Source: Vreelandella arcis
GTDB taxonomy: Bacteria; Pseudomonadota; Gammaproteobacteria; Pseudomonadales; Halomonadaceae
Length of the DNA: 64,000 bases
Assembly (NCBI RefSeq): GCF_900103865.1
Contig: NZ_FNII01000003.1
Coordinates: 62,001-126,000, forward strand
Direction: 5' to 3'
The notes below the pieces were generated by a model that saw nothing but the letters and a program-made list of their open reading frames with translations, was not told the DNA's origin and ran no database searches. How positions within the stretch are numbered: the stretch's first letter is position 1; each line of letters begins with the position of its first letter. Shown piece after piece: positions 39,296 through 48,447 of the stretch. The position numbers and the translations under genes were made by a program.

Positions 39296-41002
39296 ATGAT
39301 GTTGTCTGATCCCGCCAAGAAATATCGTCCGTTCGTCGCAGTAGACTTACCCGACCGCCAATGGCCCAGCCAGCGCATTGAAACGCCGCCGATCTGGTGC
39401 AGCGTTGACCTGCGTGATGGTAATCAGTCGCTGATTGACCCGATGGATCACGAGCGCAAAGAGCGCCTGTTCGATATATTGCTGAAAGTCGGCTTTAAAC
39501 AGATTGAGGTGGGGTTTCCCTCGGCTTCACAGACCGATTTCGACTTTGTCCGCACGCTGATCGAGCAAGATAAAATCCCCGAGGACGTGACCATTCAAGT
39601 GCTGACCCAAGCGCGTCCGCACTTGATTGAGCGCACCTTCGAAGCACTCAAAGGCGCGAAAAATGCCATCGTCCACGTGTATAACGCGACCGACCCGATG
39701 TTCCGTCGTGTGGTATTTAACGTGGATAAAAGCGAATGTGTGGAGATCGCGGTTGAGGCCACCAAACAAATTCGCGCCCAGATGGAAGCCGCCCCGGAAA
39801 CCAATTGGACGTTTCAGTACTCGCCGGAGCTTTTCACCACCACCGAGATGGACTTTGCCGTCGAGATTGTCGAAGCGGTGATGCAGGCCTTTGAGCCAAC
39901 GTCTGATAACCGCATGATTGTTAACCTGCCGGCCACGGTTGAAGTGGCAACGCCCAATAATTATGCCGACCAAATCGAGTGGTTCTGTCGCCATGTAAAA
40001 AATCGCGATCACTTGATTGTCAGCGTTCACCCGCACAATGATCGTGGTACAGGCGTTGCGGCGGCCGAGCTAACGCTGATGGCCGGGGCAGACCGCGTGG
40101 AAGGCACGCTGTTTGGTAACGGTGAACGTACCGGTAACGTGGACATCGTCACCATGGCCATGAACATGTACACCCAGGGCGTTCACCCGCAGCTCGACTT
40201 CTCCAATATCACCCCCGTCATGCGCGAAGTGGAATACTGCAACCAACTGCCGGTGCATCCGCGCCATCCCTATGTGGGCGACTTGGTATTTACGGCCTTC
40301 TCAGGTTCTCACCAAGACGCCATTAAGAAAGGTATGACCGATCGTCGCGCTAATCCCGAGGCGGTTTGGGATGTGCCGTACCTGCCCATCGATCCGCTCG
40401 ATGTAGGACGCAGCTACGAAGCGGTGATTCGTGTTAACAGCCAGTCCGGTAAAGGCGGCGTATCCTACCTGTTGGAGCAGGAGCACGGCATTGAACTGCC
40501 GCGCCGGCTTTCCATTGAGTTTAGTCAGGTGGTGCAGGAAGTGGCTGACCGTACCGGCAAAGAAATCACCTCCCAGATGATTTACCAGGCCTTTGCCGAC
40601 GAATATTTAGAGCAGCAAGCTCCGTTTACGTTGATCAATCATCGTCTGTCGTCAGAGCCCGATAGTCCGAAAGTGTCGCTGGAGGCGGTGGTCGAGGAAA
40701 ACGGTCAACGGCAAACACTCAACGGCGAGGGCAACGGCCCGTTAGCGGCGTTCATTAAAGCGCTGGCTGCCGCCGGGCACGATGTGGAAATTATTGACTA
40801 CCACGAACATTCCCGCGGGCAGGGGGCCGATGCTGAAGCCATTGCCTACGTAGAAGTACGCATCGACGGCAAGGCGGTATTCGGTGTTGGCAACGATGAA
40901 AGCATCACCAGCGCGTCGATGAAGGGCGTATTGAGCGCCATCAACCGCCATTACTCCAATCAAGAGCCTGCAGCGAACGTGACGGCGGAGACGTTGGTCT
41001 AG
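39296..41002 (+). CDS. leuA: 2-isopropylmalate synthase
   Basis: 568 aa from the ATG at 39296, seven bases after AGGAG (39284-39288); an adjacent ATG at 39299 is also possible. It condenses acetyl-CoA with 2-ketoisovalerate, the first committed step of leucine synthesis. The TIM-barrel domain has [17 protein letters not shown] (catalytic Arg, metal Asp) and [20 protein letters not shown] (metal His pair). The C-terminal domain (from about 430) is the LeuA dimerisation/allosteric region for leucine feedback. This is the long-form LeuA (about 560 aa) common in Pseudomonas and actinobacteria, not the 520-aa E. coli form. leuBCD are not adjacent. Confidence 0.95.
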   Translation: MMLSDPAKKYRPFVAVDLPDRQWPSQRIETPPIWCSVDLRDGNQSLIDPMDHERKERLFDILLKVGFKQIEVGFPSASQTDFDFVRTLIEQDKIPEDVTIQVLTQARPHLIERTFEALKGAKNAIVHVYNATDPMFRRVVFNVDKSECVEIAVEATKQIRAQMEAAPETNWTFQYSPELFTTTEMDFAVEIVEAVMQAFEPTSDNRMIVNLPATVEVATPNNYADQIEWFCRHVKNRDHLIVSVHPHNDRGTGVAAAELTLMAGADRVEGTLFGNGERTGNVDIVTMAMNMYTQGVHPQLDFSNITPVMREVEYCNQLPVHPRHPYVGDLVFTAFSGSHQDAIKKGMTDRRANPEAVWDVPYLPIDPLDVGRSYEAVIRVNSQSGKGGVSYLLEQEHGIELPRRLSIEFSQVVQEVADRTGKEITSQMIYQAFADEYLEQQAPFTLINHRLSSEPDSPKVSLEAVVEENGQRQTLNGEGNGPLAAFIKALAAAGHDVEIIDYHEHSRGQGADAEAIAYVEVRIDGKAVFGVGNDESITSASMKGVLSAINRHYSNQEPAANVTAETLV

Positions 41003-41035
41003 GCACGCATGGCTTGAGGTTAGAAGGAGCAAGCG

Positions 41036-42154
41036 ATGCGTGTTTCGCTGATCCTGCTGGTGATGGCCATTTTGGCAGCCGCTGTGTTAACAGCGGCTGC
41101 CTCTTCTGAGCCATTCGAGGACAAATTGGTGCGTTTGGAAGCCCAGCGGGCGCTGCCCTCTATGGAGCCATCGCTACAGCAGGCGTCGCCTGAGATCAAC
41201 GCGCTCTTTCTCAGCTATGCCGCCGATCAGGCGCTATGGATGAGCGCCTCGCTGGCGATTTTGCGTTACGGCGATGTGGCTCGCGAGGTGTTGCTGGAAT
41301 ACGGCCTATTACCCGAATTTCAGCAGGTGCTGGTGCGCTATGGCGCCGACGCCGTACTCCCTATCAGCTACTTTCGCACCCACGATGTGGCCACGCTTCG
41401 GGCGCAACATTGGATTGACGAGCGTTATCAGGAGATTAGCCGTTGGTGGAGCGAAGAAAATGCCGACACCAATGCGGCGTTCACCCCTTACCGCCGCGGG
41501 CAGATGGGGATCGCTCTGCTAGATGCCAATGGCCACGCGCTGCTCAACCAGTTTGTGGTCAGTGACCAAGGCGAGGTGGAGTGGCTGCAAGGTGAACGAG
41601 TGGTCGCTGGCGTAGGCGATTTCTTCACCAGTGGTTTACGCGATTTGGAAAGCCAGTGGCGGCGGGGCGACGACATTGGCGCCGCCGATCTAGGCTGGGC
41701 CGGTGTCGATCTGCTCGTGATGGCCAGCACCGTCAAAGTGCTGCGGGCAGGCAGGGCCGCCCGTGCCGCCCGGGTAGGTAGCGTGGAAGTACAGGGCGCC
41801 CGTACTGGTTTGCGCCATGGCGTACTAGTGAGTGGTGGGCGTTTTGCGGCCTTGCCTCGGATGGCCAAAGTTGCCGTGGTAGCGGGCACCGCCTATGTGG
41901 TCGTGCGCCATCCCAGCTTGGTGAGTGCGCTGGGCGCCAACCTCTCTACCTGGCTTGGCTGGCCGGTATGGGTTGGCCAGTTTCTAATTTGGCTGATCGT
42001 ATTATTGCCGCTATTGATCATGACGCGTTTTGTTTATCGCTGGCTACTGTTGCCGCTGTTGTGGTTACTGGTGCCGTTGATGCAGTTGTGCTTTAAAGCC
42101 GCTAACAAGACGTTAACCGAACGTGCCAAGAGCAGAGCCGGTGAGATTGGTTAA
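41036..42154 (+). CDS. Membrane protein of unknown function
   Basis: 372 aa, not recognised. A hydrophobic N-terminus (residues 3-22) looks like a signal peptide or anchor. Residues 25-215 are soluble, with WIDERYQEISRWWSEENADT and a DANGHALLNQFVVSDQGEVE segment. A short hydrophobic stretch (about 218-232) and an Arg/Ala-rich patch (RAGRAARAARVG) follow, then three hydrophobic segments near 272-292, 303-325 and 328-350. A ribosome site (AAGGAG) precedes the ATG. It sits 33 bases after leuA but shows no link to leucine synthesis. A bidirectional terminator follows. Confidence 0.72.
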   Translation: MRVSLILLVMAILAAAVLTAAASSEPFEDKLVRLEAQRALPSMEPSLQQASPEINALFLSYAADQALWMSASLAILRYGDVAREVLLEYGLLPEFQQVLVRYGADAVLPISYFRTHDVATLRAQHWIDERYQEISRWWSEENADTNAAFTPYRRGQMGIALLDANGHALLNQFVVSDQGEVEWLQGERVVAGVGDFFTSGLRDLESQWRRGDDIGAADLGWAGVDLLVMASTVKVLRAGRAARAARVGSVEVQGARTGLRHGVLVSGGRFAALPRMAKVAVVAGTAYVVVRHPSLVSALGANLSTWLGWPVWVGQFLIWLIVLLPLLIMTRFVYRWLLLPLLWLLVPLMQLCFKAANKTLTERAKSRAGEIG

Positions 42155-42184
42155 AAGAGTGGTTTTTACAATCACCAGTAACGC

Positions 42185-42215
42185 AAATAGGGCGGCCTTT
42201 AAGGCCGCCCTATTT
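42185..42215. terminator. Bidirectional rho-independent terminator
   Basis: AAATAGGGCGGCC (42185-42197) pairs perfectly with GGCCGCCCTATTT (42203-42215) around TTTAA. With A-rich and T-rich ends it can serve the membrane protein gene (+) and the converging PQQ dehydrogenase gene (-). Confidence 0.88.
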
Positions 42216-42240
42216 GTTACCTGATTACTAATTGCGACGT

Positions 42241-44244
42241 TTATTCCGGCAGGGCATAGACCGCGATTTGATCGCCGACCTGAGCTTTTAGGATAGTGTT
42301 GCCACCACCAATAAAGGCAACATATTCGCGACCGTTGTACTCATAGACCGCAGGGTTTGATACCGAGGGCGCCTCGAGCTGGTCTTCCCACAGCTCCTCG
42401 CCGGTTTCAAGGGAGTAAGCGCGTACCTTGGCGTCCATGGAGGCGCCAATGAATACAATACCGCCAGCCGTCACTGCCGGGCCACCGATGGTAGGCGAAC
42501 CCCAGCTTTCGGGCATGAAGAAGCCATACTGCTGCGATGCTCCCACTGGTCGACGCCATTTCACGTCGCCGGAGGTCATGTCGAGCGCGACAAGCTCACC
42601 GAAGGGTGGTTCCCAACAGGGCATACCGAGCCAGTTCTGAGCGATTTCAAGGCGTATCCCGTAAGGGGCGCCTTCTTGGGGCGCAAAGCCGCTTTCGTTG
42701 CCCGAACCGCTATCCGCCTCTTCATAGGCCTCGCGATTATAGAGCTTCAGGTACTGGACAATATGAGAGGTGTTCACTATGGCAGTTTGGCTTTCAGGAT
42801 CAAACGCTACGCCGCCCCACTGTACGCCCCCGGCGGTGATTGGGTAGCCAAGTGCCCCTTCGCCTTGGGTGGTGGGTGGGGTGTACATGCCTTCGTAGCT
42901 CAAATCCTCCCACAGCGCCGAGCATTCACCGAAACCCACGGCATCGGCCAGTGCCCAGACATTGGGTTTTTCAGACTGATCAAGCAGCGGCGCCGGTTTG
43001 GTGGGGAAGGGTTGGGTTGGGGCGTAAACTTCGCCGTCGACGCTGCCGTCGCCACTGGGTACCGGACGTTCTTCAATTGGCCAGATGTCTTCACCGGTTT
43101 CGCGATTAACCACGAACAGAAAGCCCATCTTGGTTGCTTGGAGCAGTGCAGGTACCTCCTCGCCGTCCACCGTGATATCCATCAGGGTGGGAGCGGCAAC
43201 AGTATCGTAGTCCCAGATATCATGATGAACCCACTGCCGTGACCAGACGACATCGCCGGTCTCGATATCTAGGGCAGTCGTTGAGGTTGCCAATGGCACC
43301 TCTTCGGTGCGATTGCCACCCCAGAAGTTCGGCGAGGGGGAAGAGACCGGCAGATAAACCAAGCCCCGCTCTTCGTCGGCGGACATATGCGTCCAAACAT
43401 TGGCGGTACCGCTTTGCTCGCGTATCTCATCGGGCAGTGCCTGGAAAGTCCATTCGAGTTCGCCGGTACGGGCATTAAGGGCAAACACGGAACCGGGGGG
43501 AGCTTGCTCATAAGCCCAATCCATCCCCGCCCAGCCAAGGATCAAGCGATCACCGACGACTGTCGGTGGCTGCAGCAGCGACAACGGCCACTTGTCATGG
43601 GTATCATTCCACTGGTTAACGTCGAGCACGCCGTTATTGGCAAAGCTTGTGCACGGTTCGCCGCTATCGGCGTCGACTGCAAACAGCTGTGCATCCATGG
43701 TGCCCATATAAACGATTTTCTGGCAGGCTTCGCCGTCTACCGGATCGTCCGCTTCCCAGTAGGCGACACCACGATTCTTTAAGGCGGGCTGGGTCAGGGC
43801 TTCAAGAGAAGATTGGGTATCGAAACTCCACTTTTCTTCACCACTGGCAGGGTCAAGGGCGAGGATCCGATAGAACGGCGTGCCGATATACAGGGTATCG
43901 TTGGCAAACACTGGGGTCGCGGACCAAACGGTTGCGGGTAATTCGCCCGAACCATCCGCGACATCACCGGTGTGGACTTCCCAAACTTTCTCCAGTTCGC
44001 CGACGTTGTCGGCATTGATCTGATCGAGCGGGCTATATTTCTGGGCGTTGAGCTGGCCGTGAAAACTATCCCAGGTGGGTTCTCCAGGCACCAGCGGAAT
44101 GGGGGCGGCGTCAGTCGCTTCTTCCTGCTCGGTGTTCTCCTGCTCATCTGGCTGATCCTGGGCCAGCAGCGGCATGGGCGTGAGACAAAGTGCCAGGGCG
44201 GAGAGCGTGCCCAAGCGTTGTGCGGCGGATATAAAAGTCGGCAT
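42241..44244 (-). CDS. PQQ-dependent dehydrogenase (membrane glucose/quinate dehydrogenase-like beta-propeller), exported
   Basis: 667 aa with a signal peptide (to about LLAQ, residue 29) and an acidic Glu-rich linker (30-48). The eight-bladed quinoprotein propeller follows: WDSFHGQLNAQKYSPLDQIN, repeated blade-closing W motifs, the HHDIWDYD segment (340-347) with the likely catalytic Asp, and ATKMGFLFVVNRETG with Lys372, the PQQ contact in glucose dehydrogenase. Membrane-bound enzymes of this type pass electrons to ubiquinone and carry an N-terminal five-helix anchor; here the anchor is absent and a small membrane protein is encoded 10 bases upstream. Substrate unknown (glucose, polyol, quinate possible). 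Confidence 0.85.
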   Translation of the reverse strand: MPTFISAAQRLGTLSALALCLTPMPLLAQDQPDEQENTEQEEATDAAPIPLVPGEPTWDSFHGQLNAQKYSPLDQINADNVGELEKVWEVHTGDVADGSGELPATVWSATPVFANDTLYIGTPFYRILALDPASGEEKWSFDTQSSLEALTQPALKNRGVAYWEADDPVDGEACQKIVYMGTMDAQLFAVDADSGEPCTSFANNGVLDVNQWNDTHDKWPLSLLQPPTVVGDRLILGWAGMDWAYEQAPPGSVFALNARTGELEWTFQALPDEIREQSGTANVWTHMSADEERGLVYLPVSSPSPNFWGGNRTEEVPLATSTTALDIETGDVVWSRQWVHHDIWDYDTVAAPTLMDITVDGEEVPALLQATKMGFLFVVNRETGEDIWPIEERPVPSGDGSVDGEVYAPTQPFPTKPAPLLDQSEKPNVWALADAVGFGECSALWEDLSYEGMYTPPTTQGEGALGYPITAGGVQWGGVAFDPESQTAIVNTSHIVQYLKLYNREAYEEADSGSGNESGFAPQEGAPYGIRLEIAQNWLGMPCWEPPFGELVALDMTSGDVKWRRPVGASQQYGFFMPESWGSPTIGGPAVTAGGIVFIGASMDAKVRAYSLETGEELWEDQLEAPSVSNPAVYEYNGREYVAFIGGGNTILKAQVGDQIAVYALPE

Positions 44245-44254
44245 AGGCGGCTCC

Positions 44255-44620
44255 TCAGGCTTGGGTGGGATGGACTTGTGATGATGGGCGAAGCATATCG
44301 ATAATCAGGCCTATTAGACCGACAACCATCGCGACGCCAATCCACCACTGATGCAGAAGCAGCCCAGCGAGAAACGTACCGGCGAGACCCAGCAGAATAA
44401 GTACCCGTAGTGCGATGGAAGCACCACGACTTTTTATGACAGCGAGAAGCAGTGCCATTACCACAAGGGCGAGACAGGCCACAGTGGCCACAAGTGCACC
44501 AAGTGTCCCTGTGACCCCGGTCAATGGCGTGAAGTAGGCGTAGAGAGCGATAGCCAGCCCGGCAAGCGAAGCTATTAGCAGCACGATAGCGCCCAGTCGA
44601 GACGAGCGTAATGTCGACAT
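44255..44620 (-). CDS. Small four-helix membrane protein, probable partner of the PQQ dehydrogenase
   Basis: 121 aa, four hydrophobic segments at about 9-31, 38-62, 68-88 and 90-110, a short polar N-terminus and a polar C-terminal tail. Sequence and size resemble the N-terminal membrane domain of quinoprotein glucose dehydrogenase, here as a separate protein. It lies immediately upstream of the dehydrogenase gene on the same strand (10 bases), so the two are surely cotranscribed. I infer that it anchors the dehydrogenase and forms the ubiquinone site. An AGGAGG-like ribosome site precedes the ATG. Confidence 0.7.
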   Translation of the reverse strand: MSTLRSSRLGAIVLLIASLAGLAIALYAYFTPLTGVTGTLGALVATVACLALVVMALLLAVIKSRGASIALRVLILLGLAGTFLAGLLLHQWWIGVAMVVGLIGLIIDMLRPSSQVHPTQA

Positions 44621-44811
44621 AACATTATTTCCTCCTTGAAAATATTGGCATAACAGTAAGACGAAAGCCTAATGAGAAAATGATTAGCTCTATAACGGTA
44701 GCAGAGAACGAAACTTTTTCGACCTTAGCGCCGCGATTTAATCAAGCGTGAAAACGCGCAGCGCGGCTTTGTCAGTGAATGGCAGACATTGAAAAAGCGC
44801 TTGTCTCGACT

Positions 44812-44886
44812 AAACTAAGTTTATTAGACTAAGTCTTAGCTTTTGTAAGCTGTATCTTTTAAAGCTGTATCTTTTAAAAGCTGTAT
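44812..44886 (+). repeat. Iterated elements upstream of the toxin-antitoxin pair
   Basis: In the 296-base gap between the membrane protein and the antitoxin gene, two 11-base near-palindromes with a TAA centre occur 14 bases apart: AAACTAAGTTT (44812-44822) and AGACTAAGTCT (44826-44836). Then AAGCTGTAT occurs three times at 44847, 44862 and 44878. Such spaced repeats could be operator sites for autoregulation by the antitoxin or the antitoxin-toxin complex. The rest of the gap (44621-44811) shows no gene; it must hold promoters for both directions. Confidence 0.5.
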
Positions 44887-44916
44887 TGCTAAGTCGTGTT
44901 GCCAAAGAGGCTCGAT

Positions 44917-45156
44917 ATGGAAGCTATCAACATTCATGAAGCCAAAACGCGCTTGTCGCAGTTAGTTGCGCGGGCTGCCGAAGGCGAGGGGTTTATCATT
45001 GCCAAAGCAGGTAAGCCGATGGCGCGCGTGACGGCCATTGACAGCCCCGCTGCTGGCCAGCATAAGCGTCTGGGTTTCCTGGCAGGGCAGTTTCAAGTAC
45101 CCAATGAATTTGATCGGATGGGTCAGGAGGAAATAGCCAAGATGTTTGGAGGCTGA
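44917..45156 (+). CDS. Phd/YefM-family antitoxin
   Basis: 79 aa from the ATG at 44917, preceded by AGAGG. The N-terminal DNA-binding domain shows the family pattern INIHEAKTRLSQLVARAAEG followed by FIIAKAGKPMARV. The C-terminal part (LAGQFQVPNEFD) should wrap the toxin. It represses its own operon in known systems; repeats just upstream are candidate operators. The stop is one base before the toxin GTG start. Confidence 0.9.
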   Translation: MEAINIHEAKTRLSQLVARAAEGEGFIIAKAGKPMARVTAIDSPAAGQHKRLGFLAGQFQVPNEFDRMGQEEIAKMFGG

Positions 45157-45157
45157 T

Positions 45158-45544
45158 GTGAATCTCCTTCTGGATACGCATATTTTGCTTTGGGCGGCGG
45201 CAGAGCCGGAGAAGCTCTCTGCTGATGCACTAGCCCTGATCAACGATGATAACAATAGGCTCTATTTTAGCGCCGCCAGCATCTGGGAAGTGGTGATCAA
45301 AAACAGCCTGCAACGTCCTGATTTCCACGTTGACCCATATCTGTTGCGCCGAGGGTTGGTGGATAATGGCTATTTAGAACTTCCTATTAGTTCATTGCAT
45401 ACACTGAACGTTGCACATTTACCCAGCATTCACAAAGATCCCTTTGATCGAATTTTGGTGGCCCAGGCAGAAGCCGAGGGGTTTTTGCTGTTGACGGCGG
45501 ATGAATGGGTGGCTCAGTACGCTGGGCCAATTAGGCGGATATAA
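45158..45544 (+). CDS. vapC: VapC-type PIN-domain toxin
   Basis: 128 aa. The start is the GTG at 45158, five bases after GGAGG (45148-45152), which overlaps the antitoxin's last codons. The PIN RNase pattern is complete: LLLDTHILLW (Asp6), SIWEVVIKN (Glu), and the KDPFDRILVAQA stretch with the last two acidic residues, then LLTADEWV. VapC proteins cleave tRNA or rRNA; the target here is unknown. It forms a type II toxin-antitoxin module with the Phd-like gene. A 138-base empty gap separates it from the convergent epmB. Confidence 0.9.
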   Translation: MNLLLDTHILLWAAAEPEKLSADALALINDDNNRLYFSAASIWEVVIKNSLQRPDFHVDPYLLRRGLVDNGYLELPISSLHTLNVAHLPSIHKDPFDRILVAQAEAEGFLLLTADEWVAQYAGPIRRI

Positions 45545-45682
45545 GAACCTAAGGATGTAGTTGTAAGGCAGCTTTAGCTATCCGTTCAGGGAGAGGCGGT
45601 AGGTTAAGTTCAGCGCCATGCGGGCCCAAGACAAGCTGGTGCTACTTGCTCAAGCCCCTGATTAGCATCGACGTGGCATTCC

Positions 45683-46690
45683 CTACAACGGCGTTTTACT
45701 TCCTTCGCCAGGAATTTCCCGCACCAGGCGCGGCATTAAGAACCCCGGTAAGTGATTGCGTAGCTCAGCAACTAGCTCTCGTGCTTCTTCATCCGGCACA
45801 TCAAAGTGCGCGGCGCCTTGAACGGGGTCTAAGACATGCAAGTAGTAGGGAAGAATCCCCGCCTCGAAAAGTCGTTCAGAAAGGGCGGCCAGGGTCGTGA
45901 CTCTATCGTTCACATTGCGCAACAATACGCTCTGGTTAAGTAGCGTTGCCCCGATCTGTTTAAGGCGTGCACAGGCATCGACCACCGCTTGGTCTATCTC
46001 GTTAGCGTGATTGACATGCAGCACGACGACTTTTTGTAGGCGGGTTGATCCCAGCCATCCGAGAACCGTGTCATCAACGCGGTCGGGGATCACCACCGGC
46101 AAGCGGGTATGAATGCGTAGCCGCTTAAGGTGAGGAATGTTGTCTAGCTGCTCGACCAGCCATGTCAACTGGCGGTCGCTGGCGGCGAGCGGGTCGCCAC
46201 CGGAAAGGATAACTTCGTGGATAGTGGTGTCGGCGCGCAGATAATCCAGCGTTTCTTGCCACTGGGCCCTTGAAGGTGAGTTATCGCTGTAGGGAAAATG
46301 ACGACGAAAACAGTAGCGGCAGTTGATCGCACAGGCAGGGCTGGCGATGAGCAACACGCGACCAGCGTACTTGTGAATGAGCCCTTTGGCAGGCTGATGG
46401 TCGGCTTCTGCAAGGGGATCGGCCACGTAACCCGCGGGGGTTTGGGCTTCAGCATTAAGGGGTAATACCTGGCGTAGCAGCGGGTCGTTAGGGTCGCCTG
46501 GTGTCATGCGCGATAAGTAAGGCTCGGGCACGCAAATCTCAAATAGCTGATGCCCGTTGCGAGCGCCCGGAAGCCACGTATCACCCAGCCCCAGGCGCTG
46601 GCAAAGAGCGGCGGGGTCGCGAATCGCCTGTGAGAGCTGTTGCTGCCAAGACGGCGTATGGGGTTGAGCGATAATGATGTTCTCCTGCAA
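45683..46690 (-). CDS. epmB: EF-P-specific L-lysine 2,3-aminomutase
   Basis: 335 aa. It converts (S)-alpha-lysine to (R)-beta-lysine for elongation factor P. The radical-SAM cluster motif is CAINCRYCFRRHFPY, with PLP- and SAM-binding regions HEVILSGGDPLAASDRQ and RLRIHTRLPVVIP, and the end SKTPL is conserved. I place the start at a TTG (46688-46690), five bases after a perfect AAGGAGG; the encoded MQENIIIAQPHTPSW matches the family's N-terminus. It is divergent from efp. Confidence 0.93.
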   Translation of the reverse strand: MQENIIIAQPHTPSWQQQLSQAIRDPAALCQRLGLGDTWLPGARNGHQLFEICVPEPYLSRMTPGDPNDPLLRQVLPLNAEAQTPAGYVADPLAEADHQPAKGLIHKYAGRVLLIASPACAINCRYCFRRHFPYSDNSPSRAQWQETLDYLRADTTIHEVILSGGDPLAASDRQLTWLVEQLDNIPHLKRLRIHTRLPVVIPDRVDDTVLGWLGSTRLQKVVVLHVNHANEIDQAVVDACARLKQIGATLLNQSVLLRNVNDRVTTLAALSERLFEAGILPYYLHVLDPVQGAAHFDVPDEEARELVAELRNHLPGFLMPRLVREIPGEGSKTPL

Positions 46691-46797
46691 AAAGCCCTCC
46701 TTCGGGTTATCATGCGCGGACTTATTTAACCACAATCATGAGCGGCGAAGCGGTGCTTCGCTGGTCACGCGACTGAAATGCATCATTGAGAGGCAAT

Positions 46798-47364
46798 ATG
46801 GCGAACTATTCTACCAACGAATTCAAGGGCGGTTTGAAAGTAATGCTCGATGGCGATCCTTGCAGCATCATCGAGAACGACCTGGTGAAGCCGGGCAAAG
46901 GCCAAGCCTTTAACCGCGTCAAGTTGCGTAACCTGATGACCGGGCGTGTCGGGGAGCGTACCTTTAAATCGGGGGATTCGTTAGAGGGTGCCGACGTCAT
47001 GGAGTTGGAGATGGAATATCTCTATAACGATGGCCAGATGTGGTACTTCATGAAAACCGACGGTTCCTTCGAGCAGTATGCGGTGGAAAAGAAGGCGTTG
47101 GGCGATACGGAAAAATGGCTCAAAGAGCAGGTTCCTTATACCGTTACCTTGTGGAACGATAACGCTATCCATGTGGCGCCGCCGAACTTTATTGAGCTGG
47201 AAGTCATTGAAACGGATCCTGGTTTAAAAGGCGATACCGCGCAAGGCGGCTCTAAGCCTGCAACGTTGTCGTCCGGTGCGGTGGTTCGCGTACCGCTATT
47301 TATTAACCAGGGCGAAGTGTTGAAAGTTGATACACGTTCTGGCGAGTACGTGTCACGGGCCTAA
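46798..47364 (+). CDS. efp: Translation elongation factor P
   Basis: 188 aa. It relieves ribosome stalling at polyproline. KPGKGQAF holds Lys34, the residue modified by beta-lysine through EpmA. Three beta-barrel domains are typical and the C-terminus [10 protein letters not shown] is conserved. The ATG at 46798 follows GAGAGG. Efp, its modifying ligase epmA (downstream) and the aminomutase epmB (divergent) are all adjacent, which proves use of the lysylated form; EpmC is not in the window. Confidence 0.97.
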   Translation: MANYSTNEFKGGLKVMLDGDPCSIIENDLVKPGKGQAFNRVKLRNLMTGRVGERTFKSGDSLEGADVMELEMEYLYNDGQMWYFMKTDGSFEQYAVEKKALGDTEKWLKEQVPYTVTLWNDNAIHVAPPNFIELEVIETDPGLKGDTAQGGSKPATLSSGAVVRVPLFINQGEVLKVDTRSGEYVSRA

Positions 47365-47412
47365 GCGTTATTTGAACGCCAAGCGCTAAGCAAGTGCCAC
47401 CGCCTATGTCTT

Positions 47413-47445
47413 ATAAAGCCACGCCATGACTCTGCGTGGCTTTAT
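47413..47445 (+). terminator. Hairpin between efp and epmA
   Basis: ATAAAGCCACGC (47413-47424) pairs perfectly with GCGTGGCTTTAT (47434-47445). The stem is strong but no long T-run follows, so partial termination or attenuation between efp and epmA is likely, which would keep efp more abundant than its ligase. Confidence 0.6.
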
Positions 47446-47463
47446 GACGTTAAGGAGATGCCA

Positions 47464-48444
47464 ATGACCACTAACTGGCAGCCAACAGCGGATATCGAGA
47501 CGCTTCGGGAGCGAGCACATTTGCTAGCAAGAGTGCGGGCGTTTTTTACCGAGCGAGGCGTGCTGGAGGTGGAAACGCCAGTGCTGGGCCAGGGCGGTAG
47601 TACCGATGTGCATCTCGTTTCTTTGTCTACCTTGGCACGCACCGCGAGTGGCCGACGTCGGCTGTGGTTGCAAACCTCGCCGGAGTTTCATATGAAGCGC
47701 TTGCTGGCGGCGGGCAGCGGGCCGATTTTTCAATTGGCTAAAAGCTTCCGCGACGGCGAAGTGGGTGTAAGGCACAACATCGAATTCACCATGCTGGAGT
47801 GGTACCGCCCAGGCTTTACCATGGCGCAGTTGATTGATGAAACAACCACCTTGGTTGCCAATATTCTGCCCAGTTTTGCGGGCCCGGTGGTGCATTATCG
47901 TTATCGGGCGCTGTTTCATACTTATTTAACGGTCGATCCGTTTACGGCCTCGCTTGAAATGCTGCGCAGGCTGGCGGCAGAACGTGGCCAAATGTCGGCC
48001 CATGCCCTGGCCAACGAAGGTCGCGATACCTGTCTGGACTTGTTGATGAGCATGGTGATTGAGCCCCAGCTAGGGCGAAACGAATTAAGCGTGGTGGTCG
48101 ATTATCCGGCGAGTCAGGCAGCGCTGGCGCGTCGTCATCAGGATACTGACGGTGAGTGGGTCGCGTCGCGCTTTGAGCTTTATTTGGACGGCGTTGAGCT
48201 TGCGAATGGCTACGATGAGTTAACCGATGCCGCCGAGCAGCGCGCGCGCTTCACGGAAGATAACGCCGAACGACGGCAGATAGGCTTGCCAGAAGTGGAT
48301 GTTGATGTGTCCCTGTTGGCGGCCCTTGAACACGGGCTGCCTGAAGGTGCTGGGGTGGCATTGGGCATCGATCGCTTGATTCAGCTGGCGCTAGGCAAGG
48401 CACGCCTGGAAGACGTGCTGACGTTCTCTACGCCTAATTGCTAG
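47464..48444 (+). CDS. epmA: EF-P lysine (beta-lysyl) ligase
   Basis: 326 aa, a class II lysyl-tRNA-synthetase-like catalytic core without the anticodon domain. It attaches (R)-beta-lysine to Lys34 of EF-P. Class II motifs visible are FFTERGVLEVETPVL (motif 1), FRDGEVGVRHNIEFTMLEWY (motif 2) and GAGVALGIDRLIQLAL (motif 3). The ATG at 47464 lies six bases after AAGGAG (47452-47457); an in-frame ATG at 47458 abuts the ribosome site. Convergent with psd, three bases apart. Confidence 0.95.
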   Translation: MTTNWQPTADIETLRERAHLLARVRAFFTERGVLEVETPVLGQGGSTDVHLVSLSTLARTASGRRRLWLQTSPEFHMKRLLAAGSGPIFQLAKSFRDGEVGVRHNIEFTMLEWYRPGFTMAQLIDETTTLVANILPSFAGPVVHYRYRALFHTYLTVDPFTASLEMLRRLAAERGQMSAHALANEGRDTCLDLLMSMVIEPQLGRNELSVVVDYPASQAALARRHQDTDGEWVASRFELYLDGVELANGYDELTDAAEQRARFTEDNAERRQIGLPEVDVDVSLLAALEHGLPEGAGVALGIDRLIQLALGKARLEDVLTFSTPNC

Positions 48445-48447
48445 CGA

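Noticed and set aside
39063..39299. A GTG-started 78-codon frame covering the leu leader and terminator
   Set aside because: It reads through the attenuator terminator stem and ends inside the leuA start region; no ribosome site. The 15-codon leader at 38998 explains the region better.
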